Positions 43,350 through 52,278 of a stretch of 64,000 bases of DNA are shown here, one piece after another. The number at the start of each line of letters is the position of its first letter. Positions within the stretch are counted from its first letter, which is position 1. Under the pieces are notes generated by a model that was not told the DNA's origin, made no database searches, and saw only the letters and a list, made by a program, of their open reading frames with translations. Source of the DNA: Halomonadaceae bacterium T82-2 (lineage in GTDB: Bacteria > Pseudomonadota > Gammaproteobacteria > Pseudomonadales > Halomonadaceae); contig LSBP01000001.1 in assembly GCA_001577635.1 (NCBI GenBank), positions 124,001 to 188,000 of the forward strand, read 5' to 3'. Position numbers and translations under genes: made by a program.

Positions 43350-44887
43350 TGAACCACCTGATCGTCCTGCCGATCCTGATCCCGCTGTTCGCCGGGCTGG
43401 GCCTGCTGCTCAAGCGCGAGGGGCCGGCGCTGCCGCGCCGGCTGATCGCCCTGGCCGCCACGGTGGCCCTGCTGGTCTGCGGCGTGCTGCTGATGCGCGA
43501 GAGCGCCGGCGGCACCATCCAGTACTACGCGCTGGGCGACTGGCAGCCGCCGTTCGGCATCATCCTGGTGCTCGACCGGCTATCGGCGCTGATGGTCACC
43601 CTCACCGCGCTGCTGGCACTGGGCAGCCTGTGCTATGCCAGCGCCGGCACCGACGAGGAAGGCTCCAACTTCCACGGCCTGTTCCAGTTGCAGCTGATGG
43701 GCATCAACGGCGCCTTCCTCACCGGCGACCTGTTCAACCTGTTCGTGTTCTTCGAGGTGCTGCTGATCGCCTCCTACTCGCTGCTGATGCACGGCGGCGG
43801 CAAGGCGCGCATCCATTCCGGCTTCCACTACGTGGCGCTGAACCTGGCCGGCTCGGCGCTGTTCCTGATTGGCCTGGGGGTGCTCTACGGCACCATCGGC
43901 ACACTCAACATGGCCGACATGGCCGCTCGGGCGCCGGGGCTGGACAGCGGCCGGCTGGTGCTCGCCGAGGCCGGGGCCATGCTGCTGCTGGTGGTGTTCG
44001 GCCTGAAGTCGGCGATCCTGCCGCTGTACTTCTGGCTGCCGCGCGCCTATGCCGCGGCACCCGCCCCGGTCGCGGCGTTGTTCGCCATCCTCACCAAGGT
44101 CGGCATCTATGCAATCCTGCGCGTGTTCACCCTGATCTTCGGCCCCCAGGCGGGCTCGCTGGCGAATCTGGCCCAGCCCTGGGTGTGGTGGCTGGCGCTG
44201 GCCACCCTGGCGCTCGGCGGGGTCGGCGTGCTGTCGTCGCGGGACCTGCGCACCCAGGTCGCCTACCTGATCATCATCTCGGTGGGCACGCTGCTGGCCG
44301 GCATCGGCATGAACAGCATCGACGCCCACGGCGCCCTGCTCTACTACATGGTGCATACCACACTGATCACCGGCGGGCTGTTCCTGCTCGTCGACAGCAT
44401 CGCGCGCCAGCGCGGCAAGGCCGGCGCCCGGATCGTGCGCGGCCGGTCGGTGCAACAGGTCGCCCTGCTGGGCACGCTGTTCTTCATCGCCGCACTGACC
44501 GTCGCCGGCGTGCCGCCCTTCTCGGGCGCGGTGGGCAAGGCGTTGCTGCTGCAGGCCGCGACCCCGGGCCAGCAGGTCTGGCTGTGGCCGATCCTGCTGT
44601 CGAGCAGCCTGGCGGCGATCGTCGCCCTGTCGCGCAGCGGCTCCACGGTGTTCTGGCGCGCTTCGGGCAACGAGCGCAGCGAGGCCCGGGACAATAATGG
44701 TGACACGCCGGGCATCGGCGCCCTGCGCGCGCTGGGCCTGCTGCTGCTGATCGGCGCCTCGCCGCTGCTGGTGGCCTTCGCCGGGCCGCTGAGCGCCTAC
44801 ACCGAGGCCGCAGCCGACCAGCTGGCCGATCACGAGGCCTATATCCAGGCGATCCTCGAACGCCACCGGACGGAGGGTGACTCATGA
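43346..44887 (+). CDS. mrpD: Na+/H+ antiporter subunit D (MrpD)
   Basis: The 513-residue NuoN/M-like subunit has about 14 membrane segments. The conserved proton-path motifs are LVLDRLSALMVTLTALLALG, NLFVFFEVLLIASYSLL (membrane Glu), FGLKSAILPLYFWLPRAYA and APAPVAALFAILTKVGIYA. It forms, with A, the transport core of the complex. Start at 43346 (ATGATG), overlapping mrpC. Confidence 0.95.
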   Translation: MMNHLIVLPILIPLFAGLGLLLKREGPALPRRLIALAATVALLVCGVLLMRESAGGTIQYYALGDWQPPFGIILVLDRLSALMVTLTALLALGSLCYASAGTDEEGSNFHGLFQLQLMGINGAFLTGDLFNLFVFFEVLLIASYSLLMHGGGKARIHSGFHYVALNLAGSALFLIGLGVLYGTIGTLNMADMAARAPGLDSGRLVLAEAGAMLLLVVFGLKSAILPLYFWLPRAYAAAPAPVAALFAILTKVGIYAILRVFTLIFGPQAGSLANLAQPWVWWLALATLALGGVGVLSSRDLRTQVAYLIIISVGTLLAGIGMNSIDAHGALLYYMVHTTLITGGLFLLVDSIARQRGKAGARIVRGRSVQQVALLGTLFFIAALTVAGVPPFSGAVGKALLLQAATPGQQVWLWPILLSSSLAAIVALSRSGSTVFWRASGNERSEARDNNGDTPGIGALRALGLLLLIGASPLLVAFAGPLSAYTEAAADQLADHEAYIQAILERHRTEGDS

Positions 44888-45381
44888 TTCCCGTGCAACC
44901 GTGGCTGCCCATGCCGCTGCTGTCGATCCTGCTGCTGGCGGTGTGGCTGATGCTGCAGCAGAGCATGGCCCTCGGCCAGGTGCTGCTGGGCGGCTTTCTG
45001 GCCATCGTCATCCCGCTGCTCACCCGACGCTTCTGGGAGCACCAGCCGACCATCAAGCGGCCCTGGCTGCTGGTGCGCTACATCCTGCGCCTGCTCGGCG
45101 ACATCATCGTCGCCAACCTGGAGGTCTCGAAGCTGATCCTCGATCCGCGCGGGCGCATGCAGCCGGCCTTCGTCGAGTATCCGCTGGAACTCGAGGAGCT
45201 GTTCCCCATCACCATCCTCGCCAGCACCATCACGCTGACGCCGGGAACGGTATCGGCCAACCTGCGCCAGGACCGCCGCACGCTGCTGATCCACGTGCTG
45301 GACACCGACGACATCCCGGCCACCATCGACACGATACGCGAGCGCTACGAACGACCGCTCAAGGAGATCTTCGGATGCTAG
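44884..45381 (+). CDS. mrpE: Na+/H+ antiporter subunit E (MrpE)
   Basis: The 165-residue subunit has an N-terminal pair of membrane segments and the conserved cytoplasmic core (RPWLLVRYILRLLGDIIVAN; SKLILDPRGRMQPAFVEYPL; ITLTPGTVSANLRQDRRTLL, then IHVLDT). It overlaps mrpD by four bases and mrpF by seven. Confidence 0.95.
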   Translation: MIPVQPWLPMPLLSILLLAVWLMLQQSMALGQVLLGGFLAIVIPLLTRRFWEHQPTIKRPWLLVRYILRLLGDIIVANLEVSKLILDPRGRMQPAFVEYPLELEELFPITILASTITLTPGTVSANLRQDRRTLLIHVLDTDDIPATIDTIRERYERPLKEIFGC

Positions 45382-45644
45382 ACATCGCCTTCTGGATCAG
45401 CCTGGCCCTGTTCACCGCCGCCATGCTGCTGTGCCTGTATCGCGCGGCGATCGGCCCCGGCCAGCCCGACCGCCTGCTGGCGCTCGACACCCTGTACGTC
45501 AACTCCATCGCGTTGATCGTGCTGCTCGGCATCTGGCTCAACGACAAGACCTATTTCGAGGCCGCCCTGCTGATCGCCATGCTCGGCTTCATCAGCACCG
45601 TGGCCGTCTGCAAGTACCTGCTGCGCGGCGACATCATCGAATGA
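45375..45644 (+). CDS. mrpF: Na+/H+ antiporter subunit F (MrpF)
   Basis: The 89-residue subunit has three membrane segments (IAFWISLALFTAAMLLCLYR; LYVNSIALIVLLGIWLNDKT; ALLIAMLGFISTVAVCKYLL) with the conserved GPGQPDRLLALDTL loop containing the family Asp. It begins inside the mrpE end. Confidence 0.95.
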   Translation: MLDIAFWISLALFTAAMLLCLYRAAIGPGQPDRLLALDTLYVNSIALIVLLGIWLNDKTYFEAALLIAMLGFISTVAVCKYLLRGDIIE

Positions 45645-45675
45645 CGCCGGCCCGACACCGGCCAAGGAGCGAGAC

Positions 45676-46059
45676 ATGATCGGCTTCTACAACCTCATGG
45701 AGGGCGTGATCGCCGTCCTGCTGATTGCCGGCGGCGCCTTCGCCTTCATCGGCTCGCTGGGGCTGACCCATCTGCGCGACATCTACATGCGCCTGCACGG
45801 CCCCACCAAGACCACCACCCTGGGGGTGGGCTGCGTGCTGCTGGCCTCGATGCTCTACTTCTCGCTGGTCGGCAAGGGCCCGAGCCTCCAGGAGATGCTG
45901 ATCACCATCTTCCTGTTCATCACCGCGCCGGTGTCCGCCCACCTGCTGGCCAAGAGCGCGCTGCACCAGAAGCTGCCCCGCGATCCGCGCACCCGGGGCG
46001 AGATCGAGGAGCTGGCCGAGGACGAGGAGAGCGAGGCCAACGGCGACCGCCTGCCCTGA
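45676..46059 (+). CDS. mrpG: Na+/H+ antiporter subunit G (MrpG)
   Basis: The 127-residue subunit has three membrane segments and the conserved GSLGLTHLRDIYMRLHGPTK stretch (R-x-P-D-x-Y-x-R-x-H type motif) followed by TTTLGVGCVLLASM and a charged C-terminal tail. AAGGAG precedes the ATG. Last gene of the operon, convergent with hemH four bases away. Confidence 0.95.
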   Translation: MIGFYNLMEGVIAVLLIAGGAFAFIGSLGLTHLRDIYMRLHGPTKTTTLGVGCVLLASMLYFSLVGKGPSLQEMLITIFLFITAPVSAHLLAKSALHQKLPRDPRTRGEIEELAEDEESEANGDRLP

Positions 46060-46063
46060 CGCC

Positions 46064-47053
46064 CTACCAGCCCCGGGTGTGCTGTTCCACCAGCTGCGCG
46101 AACAGCGCGATGTGATCGGCGCGGTCGTTGAGCGCCGGGATGTAGCGATAGACCCGGCCGCCGGCGCCGAGGAAGTTATCGCGGTTTTCCACCTCGAGCT
46201 CCTCCAGGGTCTCCAGGCAGTCGGCGGCGAAGGCCGGGCTGATCACGTCGACGTGCTCGACGCCTTCGTGGCCCCAGGCCTTCAGCGTCTCGTCGGTGTA
46301 GGGCCGGAGCCACTCCTCGCGACCGAAGCGCGACTGGTAGCTCATCAGCCAGGCGTCGTCCTCCAGCCCCAGCGCCTCGGCCAGCGCCCGGCTGGTGGCC
46401 GCGCACTGCTGGGGGTAGGGGTCGCCCGACTCGGCATAGCGCTTGGGAATGCCGTGATAGGACATCAGCAGCCGCCCCCGCTGGCCGCCCTGGCTCGCCC
46501 AGTGCTCGCGCACGCTGGCCGCCAGCGCCTCGATGTAGGCCGGATGAGCGTGATAGTCGTTGACGAACCGCAGCTCGGGCAGGTGCGGGCAGGGCTTGAG
46601 CGCCCGCGCCAGACGGTCGAAGACCGCCGCGGTGGTCGAGCGCGAAAACTGCGGGAACAGCGGCAGCACCAGGATGCGCGACACCCCGGCATCGCGCAGG
46701 GCCTGGCCGGCCCGCTCCATGCTCGGGTTGCCGTAGGTCATCGCCAGCTCCACGGGAATCGTCTCGCCGAAGCGCTCGGCGAGACGCTCGGCCAGGGCGC
46801 GCTGCTGGCGGCGGCCGATCGCCAGCAGCGGCGAGCCCTCGTCCTGCCAGACCGCGGCATAGTTGCGGGCCACCCGCCCCGGGCGCACGCGCAGGATCAC
46901 GCCGTGCAGGATCAGCCACCACAGCGGCCGCGAGACATCCACCACCCGTTCGTCCCACAGGAACTCCGCCAGATAGCGGCGCACCGCCGCCGGGGTCGGC
47001 GCATCGGGGGTACCGAGGTTGGCCAGCAGGACGCCGAAGCGGGGCTGAGACAT
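46064..47053 (-). CDS. hemH: Ferrochelatase
   Basis: HemH inserts Fe2+ into protoporphyrin IX at the end of haem synthesis. The 329-residue protein starts GVLLANLGTPDAPTPAAVRRYL. The catalytic His is in LLMSYHGIPKRYAESGDPYP and the conserved Glu in ISPAFAADCLETLEELEVEN. SYQSRFGREEWLRPYTD and the ALTYGNP-like MTYGNPSMERA segment are also typical. No Fe-S cluster motif at the C-terminus. AAGGAG precedes the ATG. Confidence 0.96.
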   Translation of the reverse strand: MSQPRFGVLLANLGTPDAPTPAAVRRYLAEFLWDERVVDVSRPLWWLILHGVILRVRPGRVARNYAAVWQDEGSPLLAIGRRQQRALAERLAERFGETIPVELAMTYGNPSMERAGQALRDAGVSRILVLPLFPQFSRSTTAAVFDRLARALKPCPHLPELRFVNDYHAHPAYIEALAASVREHWASQGGQRGRLLMSYHGIPKRYAESGDPYPQQCAATSRALAEALGLEDDAWLMSYQSRFGREEWLRPYTDETLKAWGHEGVEHVDVISPAFAADCLETLEELEVENRDNFLGAGGRVYRYIPALNDRADHIALFAQLVEQHTRGW

Positions 47054-47213
47054 GAACGACTCTCCTTGAACGCAAGCAGGTGACAGTCCGGGCAGTCTAC
47101 CAAGCCCCCGGCTCGCCGGGGGAATGAAGCGTGACTATCTCGGCCATTTGTACAACGATTGAACAACTGGACACCGGGGCAGCACGCCTGCCCGGCAACG
47201 TCTCGGAGGACGC

Positions 47214-47597
47214 ATGACCTCACCCGCCACCGCCCGAGCGCCGCTGACGATGCTCTACGACGGCGACTGCCCGATCTGCCGACGTCAGGTCGCCTGGATC
47301 CACCGGCAACGCCATCGCGAGCGCATCCGCTGCGTGAACATCCGTGCAGCGGAGTTCTCGCCGGCGGCCTGGGGGCGCGACTGGGAGGAGCTGCTGGGGC
47401 GCATGTTCGCCCGCGACGGGCGAGGCGAGTGGTTCGCGGGAATGGAGGCGGTTCGGGCGATGCTCGCCCTGCTGGGCTATCGCCGGCTGGTATGGCTGTC
47501 ACACCGGCCGGGGCTGAAGGGGATTCTCGATCGGGGCTACCTGTGGGTGGCGCGGCACCGCTTCACCCTGGGCCGGCTGCTGCCGACCCGGTACTGA
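47214..47597 (+). CDS. DCC-family (DUF393) thiol-disulfide oxidoreductase-like protein
   Basis: The 127-residue protein has the DCC signature YDGDCPICRRQVAW near the N-terminus, with a CxxC pair at residues 19 and 22, and the family's aromatic C-terminal half (WFAGMEAVRAMLALLGYRRL). Members are predicted thioredoxin-like redox proteins, but no substrate is known. A GGAGG site lies just upstream. It is divergent from hemH and convergent with the next gene. Confidence 0.85.
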   Translation: MTSPATARAPLTMLYDGDCPICRRQVAWIHRQRHRERIRCVNIRAAEFSPAAWGRDWEELLGRMFARDGRGEWFAGMEAVRAMLALLGYRRLVWLSHRPGLKGILDRGYLWVARHRFTLGRLLPTRY

Positions 47598-47600
47598 CCC

Positions 47601-47903
47601 TCAGAAGACCAGCGGCATGCGCGAGGCCAGCGGCTCGTGATAGTGGGCCTCGTGGCCGATCATCTCGTCGTGGGCGACGAACTGGACCAGATAGGCGCGG
47701 TGGATGCCGGCCCGCTTGAGCTCCAGGTAGACGTCGTCCAGCGCGCGGAACAGCATCGGCTTGCCCTGCCGGGTCAGCAGGTGACGCTGGCCCTCGAGGT
47801 CCTCGAGCTCGACCTGGTAGAAACGGCTGCCGGCGTGGCTGATGACGCGAACTTCGAAATTGTCGTGCTCGTGCACGTAGTGCTTGAGTGCGTGAAGCTC
47901 CAT
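47601..47903 (-). CDS. Small conserved hypothetical protein (DUF6482-like)
   Basis: The 100-residue protein begins MELHALKHYVHEHDNFEVRV and continues with SHAGSRFYQVELEDLEGQRH and FRALDDVYLELKRAGIHRAY. It looks like a small alpha/beta protein of a family (DUF6482) found in Pseudomonas and Halomonas; function unknown. ATG 47903 follows GGAGGGAG at good spacing, so the ten-codon upstream extension is rejected. No membrane segment. Confidence 0.75.
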   Translation of the reverse strand: MELHALKHYVHEHDNFEVRVISHAGSRFYQVELEDLEGQRHLLTRQGKPMLFRALDDVYLELKRAGIHRAYLVQFVAHDEMIGHEAHYHEPLASRMPLVF

Positions 47904-48026
47904 GAGGCTCCCTCCTTGTGCTTGTCGATCCATTGGCGGGCCTGCTTATCCAGTCAGGCTAGCCATCGGGTGTGACAGGTCCATGTCAGCGGTCAATCTT
48001 TGCAGACCACGCAACGCATCTGAAGT

Positions 48027-49799
48027 TCACGCCGGGTAACGGGCCACCACGCGCCCCGTGGCGTCGCGCTTGGCCTGCGCCTTGAGGCTGCGCCAGCAGT
48101 CCCCGAAACTCGCCGGCCGGCGCGTACCGGAGAGCATCAGCGCGGCGATGGACAGCCGCGGCAGGCCGAAGACGCGACGCTGGCCGAAGCGGTCCACCCC
48201 GTCGAAGCCGTCGGCCCGGACGATGGCTTCGGGCATCAGCGCCTCGCAGGCGCGTCGGAAGCGTCGCTGGATGTCGGCCAGGCGGGCGTGGCGATCGCGA
48301 GGGTCGTCGAGCAGCAGCACGAAGTCGTCGCCGCCTAGATGCCCCAGGAAGTCGCCATCGCGCAGCGACTCGCCGAGCAGCTCGGCCAGCGTCAGCAGCA
48401 GGCGGTCGCCGAGGGCATAGCCGAAGCGGTCGTTGAACGGCTTGAAGTGGTCCAGATCCAGATAGGCGGCGATGAAGGGCCGGGCGCGCCCGGCGAAGCG
48501 GTCCAGGGCGGCGCGGATCGGCGCATTGCCGGGCAGTTGGGTCAGGGGGTTGGCCTGGCGGGCGATCTCGACGCGCTGCTCGGTGATGACCTGCAGCAGG
48601 TCGACCACCCGCCCCATGCCGCGATAGCGCCCCGCCTCGGTGATCACGAAGTCCTCGTCGCGCAGGTCGCGCTCGCGCCCGGTGACCTTGCGCGAGACCT
48701 GGTCGAGCGAGGCGCTGCCCTCCACGCACAAGGGAGCGTGGCGCATCACCCGGGTGACCCGCTGACGCCCGTGGAGGTCGAAGCCGAAACGCTTGCCGAG
48801 CAGCGCCAGGATCCGCTGGCGATCGAGCACGCCGATGGGGACGGCCTGCTCGTCGACTACCGCCAGGCAGCGCGAGTCGGGCTCGGCGGCGAAGCGTTCG
48901 CTGGCCTCGGCCACGCTGGCGTCCGCCGGCAGCGGCGTCACCGCGGTGCAGAGCCGCTCGATGATCACCGCCTCCAGCGGCCGACGGTGGCGTCGCGTCA
49001 GGGTCGCGAGCCGCTCGTCCAGTGCCGGCCGCCGCCGGGCCGGGTCCGGCGCCGGATGGGCGAAGAGCCAGCCCTGGCAGTAGTCGGCGCCCAGCTCCCC
49101 CAGGCAGGCCAGCTCCGCCTCCCGCTCGACGCCCTCGGCGATTACCTGCGAGCCCATGCTGTGGGCGATGTCGATGATCGCCCGCACGAAGCGACGCTTG
49201 ACCGGGTCGCCGTCGAGCCCGCTGACGAAATGCCGATCGAGCTTGACGAAATCCGGGGCGATCTCCGACCACAGGCGCAGCCCGGCATAGCCCTCGCCGA
49301 GATCGTCCAGGGCGATGGCGAAGCCCATCGACTGGTAGTGGCGCACCGCCTCGGCCATCAGCGTCGGGTCGATCCCCGGCGACTGCTCGGTCAGCTCGAT
49401 CACCACACGGTGGGGCGGCAGCCCCAGGGTCTCGAGCAGGCGGCGTGTCTCGCCGCTGCGATGCTTCGGATCCAGCAGCACTTCCGGCGAAACATTGATG
49501 AACAGCCGCTCGTCGAGACCCTCGCCGACCCAGCGGGTCATGGCCCGTTCGCGACACACCGCCTCCAGCGGCGCCAGCAACCGGCGTTCCCGGGCGGCCC
49601 GGAAGAGCGCCAGCGGCGGCTCGAGCGCCGTGCCGGCCGGCCCGCGGGACAGGGCTTCATAGGCGAAGACATGCCCGGAATGCACCGACACGATCGGCTG
49701 AAAATGGACCGCGATGGCCGACGTGTCGATGAAGCTGTCCAGGGCGGAAATGGGCGAGATGCAGGCTGTATCGAGAGTCATGCCGCCATTGAGCGACAC
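48027..49799 (-). CDS. EAL-CBS-GGDEF cyclic-di-GMP signalling protein
   Basis: The 590-residue soluble protein has the inverted order EAL, CBS pair, GGDEF. The EAL domain (about 30-260) keeps EAL at 48-50, FINVSPEVLLD, ELTEQ, DDLGEGYAGL and FVKLDRHFV, so phosphodiesterase activity is plausible. The CBS pair (about 280-400) includes CLAVVDEQAVPIGVLDRQRI. The GGDEF domain has GGDDF at 489-493 in place of GG(D/E)EF, which may weaken or remove cyclase activity, although its NPLTQLPGNAPI start is normal. GTG 49799 with AAGGA ten bases upstream is the start used; ATG 49781 is possible. Confidence 0.88.
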   Translation of the reverse strand: MSLNGGMTLDTACISPISALDSFIDTSAIAVHFQPIVSVHSGHVFAYEALSRGPAGTALEPPLALFRAARERRLLAPLEAVCRERAMTRWVGEGLDERLFINVSPEVLLDPKHRSGETRRLLETLGLPPHRVVIELTEQSPGIDPTLMAEAVRHYQSMGFAIALDDLGEGYAGLRLWSEIAPDFVKLDRHFVSGLDGDPVKRRFVRAIIDIAHSMGSQVIAEGVEREAELACLGELGADYCQGWLFAHPAPDPARRRPALDERLATLTRRHRRPLEAVIIERLCTAVTPLPADASVAEASERFAAEPDSRCLAVVDEQAVPIGVLDRQRILALLGKRFGFDLHGRQRVTRVMRHAPLCVEGSASLDQVSRKVTGRERDLRDEDFVITEAGRYRGMGRVVDLLQVITEQRVEIARQANPLTQLPGNAPIRAALDRFAGRARPFIAAYLDLDHFKPFNDRFGYALGDRLLLTLAELLGESLRDGDFLGHLGGDDFVLLLDDPRDRHARLADIQRRFRRACEALMPEAIVRADGFDGVDRFGQRRVFGLPRLSIAALMLSGTRRPASFGDCWRSLKAQAKRDATGRVVARYPA

Positions 49800-49847
49800 G
49801 ATGATGACATCCTTGTGACAGGCAGCGCCCGCCGGCGACGCCGGCCC

Positions 49848-50150
49848 TCAGGCGTCAGGCTGGTAGGTCGAGGGGTCGATGGCGATGCCCAGCGAGTTGC
49901 GGTCGACCCAGTTGCCGGCCTTGGTCTGCTTGTAGCGAAACACCACGTAGTCGCCCTCGCCGACCGGCAGCTCGGCATCCTCGGTCTGGTAGCTGTAGGT
50001 CTCGCCGTCGACCACCAGCGTATAGCGGTACAGGTCGGGCATGCCCAGCCATTCCTGAAAGGGACCCTCGCGCTCGATGCTCTCGAGCGTGCCGCGTGCC
50101 TCCAGCTTGGGTGCGCGCTTGCGATAGCCGCGACGATATCCGCCCGCCAT
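49848..50150 (-). CDS. Small conserved hypothetical protein
   Basis: The 100-residue protein has a basic N-terminus (MAGGYRRGYRKRAPKLEARG) and a beta-rich middle (LYRYTLVVDGETYSYQTEDA; GEGDYVVFRYKQTKAGNWVD), suggesting a small OB-like or beta-barrel nucleic-acid-binding fold. That is inference from composition; I do not recognise the family. ATG 50150 follows GAGGAGAG. It lies between dnaB and the EAL-CBS-GGDEF gene on the same strand. Confidence 0.65.
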   Translation of the reverse strand: MAGGYRRGYRKRAPKLEARGTLESIEREGPFQEWLGMPDLYRYTLVVDGETYSYQTEDAELPVGEGDYVVFRYKQTKAGNWVDRNSLGIAIDPSTYQPDA

Positions 50151-50252
50151 GCGTCTCTCCTCTGTCGTCTGTGCCGTCGATGGTCGGCCCGGGGCCGGTT
50201 GACGCCCGAGGGGCGGCATTATACGGCCGCACCGCCCGGCCTCAACCCCGGA

Positions 50253-51641
50253 CTATTCGCCGAAGTGCTGGCCGTAGCTGTCGGGGGCGAGGTCCTCGAA
50301 GCGCGTGTACTTGCCGATGAAGGCCAGATGCACGGTGCCGATCGGCCCGTTACGCTGCTTGCCGATGACCAGTTCGGCCAGCCCCTTGTTGTCGGGATTA
50401 TCCGGATTGTAGACCTCATCACGATAGACGAAGGTGATCAGGTCGGCGTCCTGCTCGATGGCGCCGGACTCGCGCAGGTCCGACATCACCGGGCGCTTGT
50501 TGGGCCGCTGTTCCAGCGAGCGGTTGAGCTGCGACAGGGCGATCACCGGGCAGCCGAACTCCTTGGCCAGCCCCTTCAACGAGCGCGAGATCTCGGAGAT
50601 CTCGCCGGTGCGGTTCTCGGAAAAGCCGGGAATCTGCATCAGCTGCAGGTAGTCGATCATGATCAGGCCGAGGTTGCCGTGCTCGCGGACGATGCGGCGG
50701 ATGCGCGAGCGCATCTCGTTGGGCGACAGCGCCGCCGTGTCGTCGATGAACAGCTGCTTGTCCTTGAGCAGGTTGACCGCCGAGGTCAGCCGCGGCCAGT
50801 CCTCATCCTCGAGCTGGCCGGTACGCACCCGGGTCTGGTCGATCCGCCCCAGCGAGGAGAGCATGCGCAGCATCAGTGCCTCGGCGGGCATCTCCATCGA
50901 GAACACCATCACCGGCTTGTCGCTGGAGATCACCGCATGCTCGACGACGTTCATTGCGAAGGTGGTCTTGCCCATCGACGGGCGTCCGGCAATGATCACC
51001 AGGTCGGAGGGCTGCAGGCCCGAGGTCATGTCATCCAGGTCGCGGAAGCCGGTGGACAGCCCGGTCATCTGCCCCTGCATGTTGAACAGCTCGTCGATGC
51101 GATCCACCGCCTTGGTGAGCAGGTCGCTCATGCCGACCGGCCCACCCATCTTGGGGCGCGACTCGCTGATCTGGAAGACCAGCCGCTCGGCCTCGTTGAC
51201 CAGCTCGTCGGCCGGGCGCCCCTGGGGAGCGAACGCGCCGTCGGCGATCTGGCTGGCGGCCTGGATCAGCTTGCGCAGCGTGGCGCGCTCGCGAACGATG
51301 TCGGCATAGGCGCGAATGTTGCTGGCCGAGGGCGTGTTGCGGGCCAGCTCGGCGAGGTACGCCAGCCCACCCACGGTGTCGAGCTGGTCACGGGACTCCA
51401 GCGCCTCGGACAGCGTCACCACGTCGAGCGGGTGCGCGCTCTCGGCCAGCTGGATCATCACGTTGAAGACCAGGCGATGCTCGTAGCGGTAGAAGTCATC
51501 CGCCACCAGGCGCTCGGAGACGGTATCCCAGGCAGCGTTGTCGAGCATCAGGCCACCCAGCACCGACTGCTCGGCCTCCAGCGAATGCGGGGGCACCTTG
51601 AGGGCGGCCGCTTCCGGATCCAGTTCCAGGGAGTCACTCAT
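50253..51641 (-). CDS. dnaB: Replicative DNA helicase
   Basis: DnaB is the hexameric helicase of the replication fork. The 462-residue protein has the N-terminal DnaG-interacting domain (KVPPHSLEAEQSVLGGLMLD), the RecA-like domain with Walker A (IIAGRPSMGKTTFAMNVVEH), Walker B (GLIMIDYLQLMQ) and the H4 region DLRESGAIEQDADLITFVYR. There is no intein. The start ATG 51641 (MSDSLELDPEAAAL) fits homologues. It lies downstream of rplI with a terminator between. Confidence 0.97.
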   Translation of the reverse strand: MSDSLELDPEAAALKVPPHSLEAEQSVLGGLMLDNAAWDTVSERLVADDFYRYEHRLVFNVMIQLAESAHPLDVVTLSEALESRDQLDTVGGLAYLAELARNTPSASNIRAYADIVRERATLRKLIQAASQIADGAFAPQGRPADELVNEAERLVFQISESRPKMGGPVGMSDLLTKAVDRIDELFNMQGQMTGLSTGFRDLDDMTSGLQPSDLVIIAGRPSMGKTTFAMNVVEHAVISSDKPVMVFSMEMPAEALMLRMLSSLGRIDQTRVRTGQLEDEDWPRLTSAVNLLKDKQLFIDDTAALSPNEMRSRIRRIVREHGNLGLIMIDYLQLMQIPGFSENRTGEISEISRSLKGLAKEFGCPVIALSQLNRSLEQRPNKRPVMSDLRESGAIEQDADLITFVYRDEVYNPDNPDNKGLAELVIGKQRNGPIGTVHLAFIGKYTRFEDLAPDSYGQHFGE

Positions 51642-51744
51642 GGGCTCGTTCCGACATCGGGGGCATGGCGGCCGCAACGACCGCCGCGCCATTCTAGCCT
51701 ATCTCGTCTCGCCGCGCCGCCGACCCGAACGCCGACGCGCGCGC

Positions 51745-51779
51745 AAAAGAAAGCGCGACCCCCCGGAAGGCGTCGCGCT
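51745..51779 (-). terminator. Rho-independent terminator after rplI
   Basis: On the minus strand AGCGCGAC (51779-51772) pairs with GTCGCGCT (51759-51752), followed by TTCTTTT. It ends the rpsF-rpsR-rplI operon before dnaB. Confidence 0.8.
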
Positions 51780-51816
51780 GTTTCTCGACCGGCCGGGCCG
51801 GCCGTGGCGGGGCGTG

Positions 51817-52263
51817 TTACTCGGCCACCACCACGATACGCACGGTGGCGTCGACTTCCGCGTGCAGGTGCAGCTGGACGTCGTACTCGCCGGTCGCGCG
51901 GATCGGCCCTTCGGGCATGCGGACTTCGCTCTTGGCGACGTCGAGACCGGCCTGGGTCAGGGCATCGGCCAGGTCGCGCGGCCCGATGGAACCGAACAGC
52001 TTGCCTTCGTCGCCGGCCTTGGCGACCAGCGACAGCTCGATGTCGTTGAGCTGCTCGGCGCGCTCCTCGGCTTCACGCTGGCGCTCGACGGCCTGGGCTT
52101 CGAGCTCCGCACGCTGCGCCTCGAAGGCGGCGACGTTGTCCTTGGTCGCCGGCACGGCCAGGCCGTAGGGGACCAGATAGTTGCGGCCGTAACCGGGCTT
52201 GACGGTGACCTTGTCACCCAGCGCACCCAGCTTGCCGATCTTGTCGAGCAGAATGACTTCCAT
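51817..52263 (-). CDS. rplI: 50S ribosomal protein L9
   Basis: L9 spans the ribosome near L1. The 148-residue protein has the N-terminal domain ([40 protein letters not shown]), the long connecting helix and the C-terminal domain ([20 protein letters not shown]). Last gene of the rpsF operon. Confidence 0.98.
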   Translation of the reverse strand: MEVILLDKIGKLGALGDKVTVKPGYGRNYLVPYGLAVPATKDNVAAFEAQRAELEAQAVERQREAEERAEQLNDIELSLVAKAGDEGKLFGSIGPRDLADALTQAGLDVAKSEVRMPEGPIRATGEYDVQLHLHAEVDATVRIVVVAE

Positions 52264-52278
52264 CTCGTTAACCTCTTG

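Noticed and set aside
48339-52049. 1236-codon plus-strand frame
   Set aside because: Antisense to the EAL-CBS-GGDEF gene, the 100-residue gene and dnaB, with His/Gln/Leu-rich shadow composition.
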